A stretch of 64,000 bases of DNA. Source: Photobacterium obscurum (GTDB lineage: Bacteria > Pseudomonadota > Gammaproteobacteria > Enterobacterales > Vibrionaceae). The stretch covers positions 159,543 to 223,542 of the forward strand of contig NZ_JAKRRW010000008.1 in assembly GCF_026191635.1 (NCBI RefSeq), read 5' to 3'. Below, piece after piece: positions 29,261 through 38,991 of the stretch (within the stretch, counting starts at the first letter, position 1; every line of letters starts with the position of its first letter). The position numbers were made by a program, and so were the translations under genes. The notes beneath the pieces are model-generated. The model was not told where the DNA came from and made no database searches. It saw nothing but the letters and a program-made list of their open reading frames with translations.

Positions 29261-30772
29261 ATGACCCGTGGCACCCAAGTCGCTATGTTGGATCTGGACA
29301 GTCAGATCCAGCTTCTTTCCCGAATTCAATTCTTAACCCGCTTTAGTTCCAATCTTATTCAGATCACCGGTAGTGAAGGTGCAGGTAAAACCTGGTTGGC
29401 ACAACGGTATCTGGAGCTGTGGGCAGATAATAGTAATCAGGCATTACTACTGTGTCATCCTGCCCAGAACGACAGCCAGCACCGGTCAATTCTTCTGAAG
29501 CAGCTTGTTGCCCAACCATTATTTAATGATCAAGACCCGTTGCAGCAAAGCGTTGAGCGCATGCTTGAGGGCAGCCCTGTCAACCTGTTGCTGGTGATCG
29601 ATGATGCCCATTTGCTGAGTCCAGCGTTAATCGCGGAGCTATGGGCGCTGGTACAAAAGGCGCAGAGCGAACCAGGTTGGCAAATCAATGTATTGCTATT
29701 TAGCCAAAGAGAGCGGCTTAATAAATATCTTAGCCAGGTTTCTCATGGTCAGGGTACGACCCCCCTTGAACTAGAAATTACGGACTTTACTGAACAAGAA
29801 GTACAAACTTTTGTCGAAGTAATGTTCACCAGTGATCAACTGGATGCAAACGGAAGGCGGGCGCTCAAAGAGAAGGCAAGTATCAGCTCGCCGACTCCGG
29901 GAGCACTGATGCAATTAGACCAAACGGAGCAGTCAAACATGGCAGGTTCATCCTCACGTAGAATTTCACCGGTGGCATTACTTGTGATCTTACTGGCCGT
30001 GGCTGTTGCTGGCGTCGTGTTCTGGCTTTTCCCGGCCACTGAACAGGATACAGCGGAAGAGCAAAGCGAGCATCCGCAAGCATTTGTTGAAGAAGTGCAG
30101 GAGCCTGTGCTTTCAAGTGGACGTTTTGACGAACCGGAACCGGTAGGCGACTTGCTCAAGAGTGAGGAGCCCGACAATACCGTGGAGAGTGATGATTCCC
30201 ACAGTTTGCCGCCGGAAGTCTCGCTGGAAGGGTTGACTGTTGGGCGTAGCGAGGAAAACCAGCGTGTCGTGGTGCCGTCGGATGTGGTGGATGCGATGAT
30301 TAGCGAGCAGGCATTGGGCGGTAGTGGTGAGCAGGCTGTTGCCGAAAGCGCGATGGAAGCGATTTCGCCAGAAACGGCGAGTGAGCCGCCATTACCTGAA
30401 CCTGAGCAGCCAGTCCCGGCTAGCAATACATCGAGCACTGAGCCTGTCATTGAGACAACAAATGTTAAATCCGATGTGGTAGGAACTGAGCTTAAAACGA
30501 TCGACCAGCGTCACTACGCCTTGCAACTGGCAGCCCTGAAATCCATGACCGCGGCCAATAATTTTATTGCTGATTATGGAATAGCTCAGATTGCGACGAT
30601 TTATGAAACTCGCCGTAACGGAGAGCCGTGGTTTATTATCATCACAGGGGATTACCCCGATATGCTGTCAGCGCGCAGAGCCGAAACGCGGTTGCCGGAA
30701 AGACTCCAGGCGGTTCAGCCATGGGTGAAATCTTATGCACAAATTCACCGTGAAATTGAACGAGTAAAATAA
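29261..30772 (+). CDS. damX: cell-division protein DamX (AAA plus SPOR domains)
   Basis: DamX is an inner-membrane protein that reaches septal peptidoglycan through its SPOR domain. The product is 503 residues. Residues about 30-200 form an AAA-type ATPase-like domain with Walker A GSEGAGKTW and Walker B LLLVIDDAH. A membrane segment follows at about 233-253. The periplasmic part is a long acidic Pro/Glu/Ser-rich linker (about 255-410), and the C-terminal SPOR domain (about 415-500) begins with HYALQLAALKSMTAANNF. An ATG at 29285 is an alternative start. It lies between aroB and dam. Confidence 0.92.
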   Translation: MTRGTQVAMLDLDSQIQLLSRIQFLTRFSSNLIQITGSEGAGKTWLAQRYLELWADNSNQALLLCHPAQNDSQHRSILLKQLVAQPLFNDQDPLQQSVERMLEGSPVNLLLVIDDAHLLSPALIAELWALVQKAQSEPGWQINVLLFSQRERLNKYLSQVSHGQGTTPLELEITDFTEQEVQTFVEVMFTSDQLDANGRRALKEKASISSPTPGALMQLDQTEQSNMAGSSSRRISPVALLVILLAVAVAGVVFWLFPATEQDTAEEQSEHPQAFVEEVQEPVLSSGRFDEPEPVGDLLKSEEPDNTVESDDSHSLPPEVSLEGLTVGRSEENQRVVVPSDVVDAMISEQALGGSGEQAVAESAMEAISPETASEPPLPEPEQPVPASNTSSTEPVIETTNVKSDVVGTELKTIDQRHYALQLAALKSMTAANNFIADYGIAQIATIYETRRNGEPWFIIITGDYPDMLSARRAETRLPERLQAVQPWVKSYAQIHREIERVK

Positions 30773-30880
30773 TCACGGTAGTTAGCAGATATTTACGTGA
30801 ATTGGTATCAGACTCGGTGTGAAATGAGGTACAATCCGCCACCTTTCGTAGCAATATCGGTATTGGTGGTGGTTAGCTGA

Positions 30881-31717
30881 ATGAAAAAGCATCGTGCATT
30901 CCTGAAGTGGGCTGGAGGTAAATATTCTCTGGTCGAGGAAATCGAGCGCCATCTTCCACCTGCGCGTAAATTGGTCGAGCCTTTTGTCGGGGCCGGCTCT
31001 GTTTTCCTGAACACCGATTTTGAGCAATACCTGCTGGCAGATATCAACCCGGATTTGATTAACCTCTATAACATCCTGAAAGAGAAGCCTGAGCAGTACA
31101 TCAAAGATGTGAAAGCGTTATTCACGCCAGAGTACAACCAGAAAGGGACTTACCTGGAAATCCGTGAGGCTTTCAACAACACCGATGATCCTTATATCCG
31201 CTCGCTGTACTTCTTGTATATGAACCGCCACGGTTTCAATGGCTTGTGCCGTTACAACAAGAAAGGCGGCTTCAACGTCCCGTTTGGCTCCTATAAGAAG
31301 CCCTACTTTCCGGAAGAGGAGATGTTCTTCTTTGCGGAAAAAGCAAAACGTGCCACTTTTGTCTGTGAAGGTTACCACCAGACCTTTTCGCGGGCTCGCA
31401 AGGGCTGCGTGATTTATTGCGATCCGCCGTATGCGCCATTGTCGACGACGGCAAACTTTACCTCCTATGCCGGCAATGGCTTTAGCCTTGACGATCAGGC
31501 TGCACTTGCGGATGTTGCGGAAAAAGCAGCGACAGAGCGAGATATTCCGGTACTGATCTCGAACCATGATACGACACTGACCCGTCGCCTTTACCATGGT
31601 GCCGACCTGTCGGTGGTGAAAGTGAAACGGACGATTAGCCGCAACGGCAGTGGTCGCAACAAGGTCGACGAGCTATTGGCATTGTTTACACCTGCAAAGA
31701 CACAACCTGAAAGCTAG
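30881..31717 (+). CDS. dam: DNA adenine methylase (GATC-specific)
   Basis: Dam methylates adenine in GATC, used for mismatch-repair strand choice and replication timing. The protein is 278 residues. The S-adenosylmethionine motif is FLKWAGGKYSL at the N-terminus with FVGAGSVFLN after it, and the catalytic motif is DPPYAPLS. The region RHGFNGLCRYNKKGGFNVPFG is characteristic of Dam. In Vibrio the enzyme is essential for replication of the second chromosome. It follows damX by about 110 bases and converges on the DUF2970 gene. Confidence 0.98.
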   Translation: MKKHRAFLKWAGGKYSLVEEIERHLPPARKLVEPFVGAGSVFLNTDFEQYLLADINPDLINLYNILKEKPEQYIKDVKALFTPEYNQKGTYLEIREAFNNTDDPYIRSLYFLYMNRHGFNGLCRYNKKGGFNVPFGSYKKPYFPEEEMFFFAEKAKRATFVCEGYHQTFSRARKGCVIYCDPPYAPLSTTANFTSYAGNGFSLDDQAALADVAEKAATERDIPVLISNHDTTLTRRLYHGADLSVVKVKRTISRNGSGRNKVDELLALFTPAKTQPES

Positions 31718-31726
31718 GCCGAAAAG

Positions 31727-31948
31727 CTAAGGTGCCGCGGTAACCGAGAAGGTGATCGCCAGCAATACGGCGACAAAAAGTACAATGGCGACTATCCCGC
31801 CAATAATGAACGGCCAGGGGCTTCGTTGAGCAAAGTCTGCCTGGCGGTTGCTGTCAGACTGTACCCCGAACAGCGCAGCGGCAACGCTAAGGGCAATATT
31901 ACTTTTTGCCGTGCGCTCGGTGGCGGGCTTGTTTCCTTCCGATTTCAT
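31727..31948 (-). CDS. DUF2970 family small membrane protein
   Basis: The product is 73 residues. A family-like middle segment (SVAAALFGVQSDSNRQADF) is followed by one strong hydrophobic segment (WPFIIGGIVAIVLFVAVLLA, about 44-66), giving a single-pass membrane protein. DUF2970 proteins are small, of unknown function and common in gamma-proteobacteria. The gene converges on dam with a 9-base gap and no obvious terminator, so their 3' ends probably overlap. Confidence 0.8.
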   Translation of the reverse strand: MKSEGNKPATERTAKSNIALSVAAALFGVQSDSNRQADFAQRSPWPFIIGGIVAIVLFVAVLLAITFSVTAAP

Positions 31949-32100
31949 TTGTTATTCATCCCTGTTTTGCCATCACCCATCTTTGTCTTTCAAGCATAGT
32001 CACAAAACCAAACGAGATCCGTTAAGACATCGTTAACCGGATCGGGTAGAATTGCGCCGATTTTACCGACCGTATCGTTTGTATCGTATAGAGGCTGAAC

Positions 32101-32775
32101 ATGAAGGACTTTTTGATCGCTCCATCTATCCTATCTGCAGATTTCGCACGTCTTGGTGAAGACGTCGAGAAAGTATTGGCTGCAGGTGCAGATGTGGTTC
32201 ACTTTGATGTGATGGACAATCACTATGTGCCAAACCTGACTTTTGGCGCACCAATATGTAAGGCATTGCGTGACTACGGCATTGCTGCGCCGATTGATGT
32301 TCACCTTATGGTTAAGCCGGTTGATCGCATTATCCCGGATTTTGCCAAGGCTGGGGCGACGATGATCACCTTCCACGCCGAGGCCACTGAGCATCTGGAT
32401 CGTACCTTGCAGTTGATTAAAGAGCACGGTTGTCAGGCGGGTGTGGTATTGAACCCGGCCACTCCGCTTCATCACCTAGACTACGTGATGGATAAAATTG
32501 ACATGATCCTGCTGATGTCTGTCAACCCAGGTTTTGGTGGCCAGGCATTTATTCCAAATACACTGAATAAACTGCGTGAATTGCGTAAGCGTATTGATGC
32601 GTCTGGCCGTGATATTCGCCTGGAAATTGATGGCGGTGTGAAGGTTGATAACATTCGTGAAATCGCCGAAGCGGGTGCAGACATGTTTGTTGCCGGCTCT
32701 GCAATCTTTAACCAGCCTGATTACAAAGCTGTGATTGATGAAATGCGAGCAGAACTGGCCAAGGTCGAGCGTTAA
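32101..32775 (+). CDS. rpe: ribulose-phosphate 3-epimerase
   Basis: Rpe interconverts ribulose 5-phosphate and xylulose 5-phosphate in the pentose phosphate pathway. The protein is 224 residues, a TIM barrel with [16 protein letters not shown], the catalytic [32 protein letters not shown] and the phosphate-binding [11 protein letters not shown]. The last base of its stop is the first base of the gph ATG, so the two are translationally coupled, as in E. coli. Confidence 0.98.
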   Translation: MKDFLIAPSILSADFARLGEDVEKVLAAGADVVHFDVMDNHYVPNLTFGAPICKALRDYGIAAPIDVHLMVKPVDRIIPDFAKAGATMITFHAEATEHLDRTLQLIKEHGCQAGVVLNPATPLHHLDYVMDKIDMILLMSVNPGFGGQAFIPNTLNKLRELRKRIDASGRDIRLEIDGGVKVDNIREIAEAGADMFVAGSAIFNQPDYKAVIDEMRAELAKVER

Positions 32776-33464
32776 TGGATTATTTCAAAGGCATTCGGTT
32801 TATTGCTTTTGACCTAGATGGAACGCTGCTCGACAGCGTTCCTGATCTGGCTGAAGCGGCAGACCAGGCCATGCGTGCCCTAGGTCGCCCGGGCGTGACA
32901 GTCGAGCAGGTGACAACCTGGATTGGCAACGGCGCCGATGTGCTGATTGGCCGTGCCCTGAGTCGCAGCCTTGAGGTCGACCCGCAGTTAGACCCAAAAT
33001 TACATAAAGAAGCTCGCCAACTGTTTGATCGTTTCTACGATGCGGGTGGCCACAAACAGAGCGCACTGTATACCGGGGTGAAAGAGACTCTAGCCTCTTT
33101 TCATCAGGCCGGCATTCCGATGGCGATTGTGACCAATAAGCCAGCTCAGTTTGTGCCGCATTTACTGGAACAGCATGACATCAGCGACTACTTTGTCGAT
33201 GTGATTGGCGGCGATACCTTTCCGCTCAAAAAGCCCGATCCGTTTGCCTTGCATTGGCTGATGGAAAAGCATCAGCTGGCGGCAACAGAGATGCTGATGG
33301 TCGGAGACTCCCGTAACGATATCTTGGCGGCAAAAGCAGCAACATGTTATGTTGTCGGACTGACCTACGGTTACAATTATGGTCAGCCGATCAGTGACAG
33401 TGAACCCGATATTGTGCTGGATCACTTTAGTCAGTTGGCGGAAGTGGTTAAACTAGACAGCTAG
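32775..33464 (+). CDS. gph: phosphoglycolate phosphatase
   Basis: Gph dephosphorylates 2-phosphoglycolate, a product of repair of oxidative DNA breaks. The protein is 229 residues in the HAD superfamily. Motif I is FDLDGTLLDSVPDL with the nucleophilic aspartate, motif II is IVTNKP, and motif IV is MVGDSRNDILAAKAA. It overlaps rpe by one base and precedes trpS, as in E. coli. Confidence 0.96.
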   Translation: MDYFKGIRFIAFDLDGTLLDSVPDLAEAADQAMRALGRPGVTVEQVTTWIGNGADVLIGRALSRSLEVDPQLDPKLHKEARQLFDRFYDAGGHKQSALYTGVKETLASFHQAGIPMAIVTNKPAQFVPHLLEQHDISDYFVDVIGGDTFPLKKPDPFALHWLMEKHQLAATEMLMVGDSRNDILAAKAATCYVVGLTYGYNYGQPISDSEPDIVLDHFSQLAEVVKLDS

Positions 33465-33561
33465 TACGGTCAGGTCTGCGTTTATCTGACAACAGGTTTT
33501 GAATATTAGCCAGCGGCACTCGTGCCGCTGCTTATCTTTAGTGACATAGGAAAATCCCATC

Positions 33562-34575
33562 ATGAGTAAACCCATTGTATTGAGTGGCGTCCAGCCTTCT
33601 GGCGAATTGAGTATTGGTAACTATTTGGGTGCGCTGCGTCAGTGGGAACAGATGCAGGATGATTATGATTGCCAGTACTGTGTTGTAGACCTTCACGCAA
33701 TCACCGTCCGCCAGGATCCAAAGGCGTTGCATGAAGCAACGCTAGATGCGTTGGCGATTTGTCTTGCCGTTGGTGTGGATCCAAAGAAGAGCACGCTGTT
33801 TGTTCAGTCACATGTGCCTGAGCATGCCCAACTTGGCTGGCTGCTGAACTGTTACACTCAGATGGGTGAACTGAGCCGTATGACCCAGTTCAAGGATAAA
33901 TCACAGCGCCATGCGAATGACGTCAATGTTGGCCTGTTTGGTTATCCGGTACTGATGGCGGCAGATATTCTGCTTTACGGCGCGCACCAGGTACCAGTTG
34001 GTAGTGATCAGAAGCAGCACCTTGAGCTTGCCCGTGACATCGCAACCCGTTTTAACAATATCTACGGTAATGATGAAGCTATCTTCCAGGTGCCAGAGCC
34101 TTACATCCCGACCATTGGCGCGCGTGTAATGAGCCTGCAGGATGCCACCAAGAAGATGTCCAAGTCAGACGATAACCGCAAGAACGTGATCACGTTGTTG
34201 GAAGAGCCAAAATCGATCATCAAGAAGATCAACAAGGCACAAACCGATACCGAAACGCCACCGCGTATCGCCCACGGTGTCGACAAAGCAGGTATCACCA
34301 ACCTGATGGGTCTGTACTCGGCGGCGACAGGCAAGTCGTTTGAAGAGATCGAAGCACAATACCAGGGTGTTGAGATGTACGGCCCGTTCAAGAAAGACGT
34401 TGGCGAGGCGATTGTGGCGATGCTTGAGCCGGTTCAGGCTGAATACAAGCGTATTCGTGCAGACCGCGCCTACATGGATTCCGTAATGAAAGCGGGCGCA
34501 GAGAAAGCCTCTGAACGCGCTGCAGTAACGCTGAAGAAGGCTTACGAAGCGGTAGGTTTTGTCACTCGTCCTTAG
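33562..34575 (+). CDS. trpS: tryptophanyl-tRNA synthetase
   Basis: TrpS charges tRNA-Trp. The protein is 337 residues, a class I synthetase. The HIGH-like motif appears as [13 protein letters not shown] near residue 16, and the KMSKS motif as KKMSKSDDN near residue 195. The substrate region GVQPSGELS is at the N-terminus. It follows gph by about 100 bases and ends with a strong terminator. Confidence 0.98.
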   Translation: MSKPIVLSGVQPSGELSIGNYLGALRQWEQMQDDYDCQYCVVDLHAITVRQDPKALHEATLDALAICLAVGVDPKKSTLFVQSHVPEHAQLGWLLNCYTQMGELSRMTQFKDKSQRHANDVNVGLFGYPVLMAADILLYGAHQVPVGSDQKQHLELARDIATRFNNIYGNDEAIFQVPEPYIPTIGARVMSLQDATKKMSKSDDNRKNVITLLEEPKSIIKKINKAQTDTETPPRIAHGVDKAGITNLMGLYSAATGKSFEEIEAQYQGVEMYGPFKKDVGEAIVAMLEPVQAEYKRIRADRAYMDSVMKAGAEKASERAAVTLKKAYEAVGFVTRP

Positions 34576-34597
34576 TAATTACTGTTCTATGTATTCT

Positions 34598-34625
34598 AAA
34601 AAGCCGGCATATTGTCGGCTTTTTT
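34598..34625 (+). terminator. trpS terminator
   Basis: The hairpin AAAAGCCG / CGGCTTTT is followed by a T run shortly after the trpS stop codon. Confidence 0.88.
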
Positions 34626-34839
34626 GTTTTTGTGCTTCAAATCTTTGACGCCTTTCTTTAGTACTTTACCCATCCTGTTGAAAAAAGCCCAAAAAATGAG
34701 CGAGCAATCGTTTTCTAGAGCATTAACTCGAACCATTGTCACATTTAAGCATTAAGCGACTAGATGCTTTGTCATATCTGTCCAGAATGTCCTGCATATC
34801 AAAAAAAAATGTATAGCAGTGAAGCTGAGAGGTTTGAAA

Positions 34840-37800
34840 ATGAGACATTTATCGCGTACCGCCGTAGCGTTGGCAGTCGGTTCAGCCATTTCTATGAGTG
34901 CCCAGGCCGATGTTCTTATGACGGAGTGGGTAGAGAATGGCAACGATAAGGCTATTGAAATATACAATAGCGGTGAGCAGGCCGCTGATTTAAGCCAATA
35001 TACGCTAGTACAGCATAATAATCAGAATTCTGGTTCAGAGCCAAAATCCCTAAAGTTGACTGGCGAGTTAGGGGCCGGACAGATTTTGGTTATCGCTCAT
35101 TCTCAGCTTGCAGCAAAGCTCGATAGCAGTATCAATGTTCAGGAGTATGGTCTTTCATTCAATGGTGAGAAAGGGGATGCCGTTGCACTTGAGCTTGATG
35201 GTACAACCATCGATATCATTGGCTATATGGGGACAGACCAGAAGAATTTTGGTGATAATGCCTCTCTACAGCGCAACCTCGACAGCCTAACGCCAAGCGC
35301 TACTTTTGAGCTATCCAACTGGACCGATGCCGGTAAAGGTAATTATGACGGCTTAGGCTCGGTAGAAGCCATTGAGCCACCACCGGCTTTTGTGTGCGAG
35401 ACGGAAGATGGCAGTGAGCCTACCTTTACCTCCATCAATGCGATTCAGGGGGACGGAGGTAAGTCACCGCTGATTGAGGATGGCTTCATTACTGAAGATG
35501 AATACTTTGTCCGTGGTGTCGTTACAGCCCGTGGTGAAAGCCTGTTCAAGGGCTTCTTCTTGCATGCACTTGATGCTGACGGTAATGACAGTACCTCTGA
35601 TGGCCTGTTTATCTATACGGGTGCCGCACCGAGCGACGACATTCAGCCGGGTGTTGAAGTCTGTGTTAAAGGTAAGGTACAAGAGTTCTATAACCAGACT
35701 CAACTAGCGTCCAGCAATAATAGCTACGCAGTTACTGAGCCAAACGGTACTGCCCCTGAGCCTCGACTACTGGTCATTAATGAGGGAGAAACGCTTCGTG
35801 ATGCGCTAGAACGTTACGAAGGTATGCTGGTTGAGCTAGATACTGATACGGATTTACGTGTTACCCGTAACTTCAGTTATGACTACGCCGGTAAACGTAA
35901 CAACATGGTGCTGTCTCATAAGACACCGAATATCAAGCCAACCCAGCTGTTTGCGGCAGAGTCAGACCTAGCTAATGCCGAGAGTGATAAGAACAGTGCG
36001 AACCGGATTTTCATTGAGTCTGATTATAAAGCCCAAAGTGGTGAGCTGCCTTATTTCGCTGATTTCAACCCTGAGGATGGCTACATCCGAATTGGAGATC
36101 GCGTAGAGAACCTTGCGGGTGTTATTGGTTATAGCTATGGCGAGTATCGTCTGGTTGCTGCCAATCAGTTAACAAAAGCAGATTTTGTTCGTGATGACGA
36201 GGTTGCCCATGAGCGAACTGATGCACCAGCCTTGGTTGAGCAGGCGGGGATCAAGGTTGCCAGCTTCAATGTATTGAACTTCTTTACTAGCTACAGTGAG
36301 ATCGGTGGTCCACTTAATGCCAGCTGTGCGGATCAGGCTGATGCCGATAAGTCTAGAGGCTGTAACCGTGGCGCCAAAGATGTGACTGAGTTCCAGCTTC
36401 AGCGCACTAAGATTGTTAATGCAATGAAAGCAATGGATGCCGATATTATCGGGATCATGGAGATGGAAAATAATGGCTTTGGTGATGGTAGTGCCATTAA
36501 AGACTTGCTTGATACGCTAAATTCAGAATTTAGTGATCCTTCAGATTATTATGCATATGTAGAGATTTCTGCTGAAGATGCCGAGAAGTACGCGAAAGAA
36601 GGTGCTGACTTTGAAGGGCAGAAATACTTTGGTACCGATGCGATTATGGTTGCCATGTTCTACCGCCCGGCAACGGTATCGTTAGCTGGGGATGCTCAGG
36701 TTATCGTTACCCCTGAACAGCATGGCGAAGCCTCAGATGGCAGCAACTTCGATAAATACCAGCGTCATAGCCTGCTCCAGGGCTTCAATGTCCCAGGCCA
36801 GGATGAGCCGTTGCATATCGTAGTCAACCACTTTAAATCAAAAGGCTCAGGCTGTATTGAGGATGTTGGCGCGGAAGATGACCTACAGGGTAACTGTACT
36901 GAGTTCAGGGTTTCGGCTGCAGAAGTGGTTGGCGAGGCTGTCAGTCAGTTAAAAGGTGATGTACTGGTTATCGGTGACTTGAACTCCTACGGTATGGAAG
37001 ATCCGGTTCTTGCGTTGACTACAATTCCTGAAGAGCGTGAAGGTAAAGTCAAAACAGCCGCTTCAACAACCTTGGATGGCGAGGAATATGATGCTTCTGG
37101 TCGTGTGCTAGCTGAAGGTGCTGGCCTGATTAACCTCAGCGAGCCTACTGCTTTCTCATATACCTATGAAGGTGAGTTGGGCAGCTTGGACCATGTGTTG
37201 GGCAATACATCAGTAGCCGGTAAGGTTATTGATATCACTGATTGGCACATTAACTCTTTAGAAAGCAATATGTTCGAGTATGGCAGTGCGTATACTGGCG
37301 ACCTTGTGAAGTCTGAAAATGCATTCTCTGCCTCTGACCATGATCCTGTGATTGTTATTCTTGGTAATAACAAAGGTATTGCTGACGGAGTGAAAGTGAA
37401 GCCGGCTAGTGAAGGTGAGTCTGCAATTTTGCCTGTTGCGGTTGCTAAAAATGATGCTGGTAAATATATTGCTGTGACTTTGAATATGACCTCTGCGTCT
37501 GCTGGATTTAAAGCTGCTGGTGACGTAAATACGGTGATTCACCAGGTGACAGAAGCTGAAGCCGAGAGTGGTAGTGCGAATGTTGCCCTACCTGCCGACT
37601 TAGAAGCAGGTAACTACCAAATCAAACTAGAGCTGTACAAGGAAGATCCGAGTACCGTTTCTGGACAGGTGCCGGCTGATTTAGGTTCAGCTGAAATCAG
37701 TGTTGAAAAAGCAGATACATCTAAAACAGGTCCAACACCTGGAGAAGATAACTCTTCAGATGACTCATCTGGCGGTTCCTTTGGTTTCGGTGCGCTACTG

Positions 37801-37845
37801 GCTCTGGCTGGCCTAGGCTGGACACGCCGTCGTCGCCGTGCATAA
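34840..37845 (+). CDS. xds: extracellular nuclease Xds/NucH-type with lamin-tail domain and GlyGly-CTERM anchor
   Basis: This secreted DNase resembles V. cholerae Xds, which degrades extracellular DNA in biofilms. The protein is 1001 residues from the ATG at 34840 (GAGAGG upstream; a GTG 21 bases earlier is less likely). It has a signal peptide cleaved near AQA/DV (residue 23), a lamin-tail domain (about 24-140), an OB-fold-like region (about 170-430), and an endonuclease/exonuclease/phosphatase domain from about 468 with SFNVLNFF, MEMENN, NHFKSKGSGC, GDLNSYG and SDHDPV. An acidic serine-rich linker leads to a GG motif, a hydrophobic stretch and RRRRRA, a GlyGly-CTERM sorting signal cut by rhombosortase in type II secreting bacteria. 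Confidence 0.9.
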   Translation: MRHLSRTAVALAVGSAISMSAQADVLMTEWVENGNDKAIEIYNSGEQAADLSQYTLVQHNNQNSGSEPKSLKLTGELGAGQILVIAHSQLAAKLDSSINVQEYGLSFNGEKGDAVALELDGTTIDIIGYMGTDQKNFGDNASLQRNLDSLTPSATFELSNWTDAGKGNYDGLGSVEAIEPPPAFVCETEDGSEPTFTSINAIQGDGGKSPLIEDGFITEDEYFVRGVVTARGESLFKGFFLHALDADGNDSTSDGLFIYTGAAPSDDIQPGVEVCVKGKVQEFYNQTQLASSNNSYAVTEPNGTAPEPRLLVINEGETLRDALERYEGMLVELDTDTDLRVTRNFSYDYAGKRNNMVLSHKTPNIKPTQLFAAESDLANAESDKNSANRIFIESDYKAQSGELPYFADFNPEDGYIRIGDRVENLAGVIGYSYGEYRLVAANQLTKADFVRDDEVAHERTDAPALVEQAGIKVASFNVLNFFTSYSEIGGPLNASCADQADADKSRGCNRGAKDVTEFQLQRTKIVNAMKAMDADIIGIMEMENNGFGDGSAIKDLLDTLNSEFSDPSDYYAYVEISAEDAEKYAKEGADFEGQKYFGTDAIMVAMFYRPATVSLAGDAQVIVTPEQHGEASDGSNFDKYQRHSLLQGFNVPGQDEPLHIVVNHFKSKGSGCIEDVGAEDDLQGNCTEFRVSAAEVVGEAVSQLKGDVLVIGDLNSYGMEDPVLALTTIPEEREGKVKTAASTTLDGEEYDASGRVLAEGAGLINLSEPTAFSYTYEGELGSLDHVLGNTSVAGKVIDITDWHINSLESNMFEYGSAYTGDLVKSENAFSASDHDPVIVILGNNKGIADGVKVKPASEGESAILPVAVAKNDAGKYIAVTLNMTSASAGFKAAGDVNTVIHQVTEAEAESGSANVALPADLEAGNYQIKLELYKEDPSTVSGQVPADLGSAEISVEKADTSKTGPTPGEDNSSDDSSGGSFGFGALLALAGLGWTRRRRRA

Positions 37846-37876
37846 TCAATCCGATTAACGGAATCAACTAAACATC

Positions 37877-37902
37877 AAGGCCAGCTTCTGCTGGCCTTTT
37901 TT
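37877..37902 (+). terminator. xds terminator
   Basis: AAGGCCAG and CTGGCCTT form the stem, followed by a T run about 30 bases after the xds stop. Confidence 0.88.
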
Positions 37903-38007
37903 AGCACTGTTGGCAGGCAACGAGCAACACAATCGATGTTTCCGCTTGCCTTTCTCATTCCCTATAGCAAAATAGACCGCCAACTTACCTGGGAAACTGA
38001 TGGTTCA

Positions 38008-38583
38008 ATGCTGCTGATTATCGACAACTACGATTCTTTTACCTACAACCTGTACCAGTACTTCTGCGAGTTAGGTGCCGAGGTGAAAGTGGTGCGTAAT
38101 AACGAGATTGATCTTGCGGGTATTGAAGCGCTGAACCCTTCCCATCTGGTGATCTCCCCCGGCCCCTGCACGCCGAATGAAGCTGGGATTTCCCTGCAGG
38201 CCATTGAGCACTTTGCCGGTAAGCTACCCATTCTCGGGGTATGCCTCGGCCATCAGTCAATTGCCCAGGTCTTCGGTGCTGAAGTAGTACGTGCTCGCCA
38301 GGTCATGCATGGTAAAACTTCGCCGATAATCCATACCGATAGCAGTGTGTTTTCCGGGCTGAATAATCCGCTTACGGTAACTCGCTATCATTCTCTGGTG
38401 GTGAAGGCTAGCACGGTGCCGGATTGTTTCGAGATCACGGCCTGGACCGAGCTTGACGGCGAATTCGATGAAATAATGGGGATTGCCCATAAAACGCTGC
38501 CGATTGAAGGGGTACAATTCCATCCGGAAAGTATTCTGACCGAGCAGGGACATCAGCTACTGGCCAACTTTCTTCGTCGCTAA
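38008..38583 (+). CDS. pabA: aminodeoxychorismate synthase component II (glutamine amidotransferase)
   Basis: PabA supplies ammonia from glutamine to PabB for p-aminobenzoate and folate synthesis. The protein is 191 residues from the ATG at 38008, where the family start [14 protein letters not shown] begins. The class I amidotransferase cysteine lies in GVCLGHQ, and the His/Glu pair in GVQFHPESI. It precedes argD, as in E. coli and Vibrio, where no trpE is near, so PabA is preferred to TrpG. No strong ribosome-binding site is seen. Confidence 0.92.
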   Translation: MLLIIDNYDSFTYNLYQYFCELGAEVKVVRNNEIDLAGIEALNPSHLVISPGPCTPNEAGISLQAIEHFAGKLPILGVCLGHQSIAQVFGAEVVRARQVMHGKTSPIIHTDSSVFSGLNNPLTVTRYHSLVVKASTVPDCFEITAWTELDGEFDEIMGIAHKTLPIEGVQFHPESILTEQGHQLLANFLRR

Positions 38584-38991
38584 CCCTCACTCTATCGATG
38601 GCGGTAGCATTTTATGCTGCCATTGCTCGTGGGAGAGTGATTAATGTACATTGTATCTGGCATATTTTTACCTCATTAGGCTGAGTTCTGCGGCTTTAGT
38701 CGGGCTTAGTATCGCGATCCTTATCACCTTTCTTAACATTCTCTTATCTTTTTGCGGTTTTTTCGTCTAGCAATCTTATGCACCTCACCTGATTGGTTCT
38801 GGCACTATTTCCTATATGGAAAAACACTTTCATTCGAATGGTGGTTAATAACTTTTCCTGAAACCCGCATAAATATGTATTAATTAGAGAATTAACCAAT
38901 CGACATAAAGCATAAAAAAAATATTCTGCTATTGGAATTGGTTAATAAAATGTAAATACTATGCTTAAGGCGCAATACACAGAAGGAAAGG
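38584..38991. other. pabA-argD intergenic region with structured elements
   Basis: No gene is visible. Right after pabA a nested imperfect hairpin (outer arms TCACTCT / AGAGTGA at 38587-38593 and 38634-38640) could act as a terminator although it lacks a T run. Further on, ATTAACCAAT and ATTGGTTAAT (38891-38900 and 38937-38946) form a perfect 10-bp inverted repeat around an A-rich centre, about 45 bp before argD, a likely operator for the ast operon. I find no convincing ARG box or sigma-54 promoter. Confidence 0.6.

Noticed and set aside
33465..33561. Leader peptide before trpS.
   Set aside because: The gap contains no short frame with tryptophan codons and no alternative stems. It has only a GC-rich stem near GCCAGCGGCAC / GTGCCGCTGC at about 33510-33533, not followed by a T run.
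38792..38812. Possible sigma-54 promoter for the ast operon (TGGCAC in the argD upstream region).
   Set aside because: The -24 element is present, but the -12 GC at the required distance is absent; the downstream bases read CCTAT.
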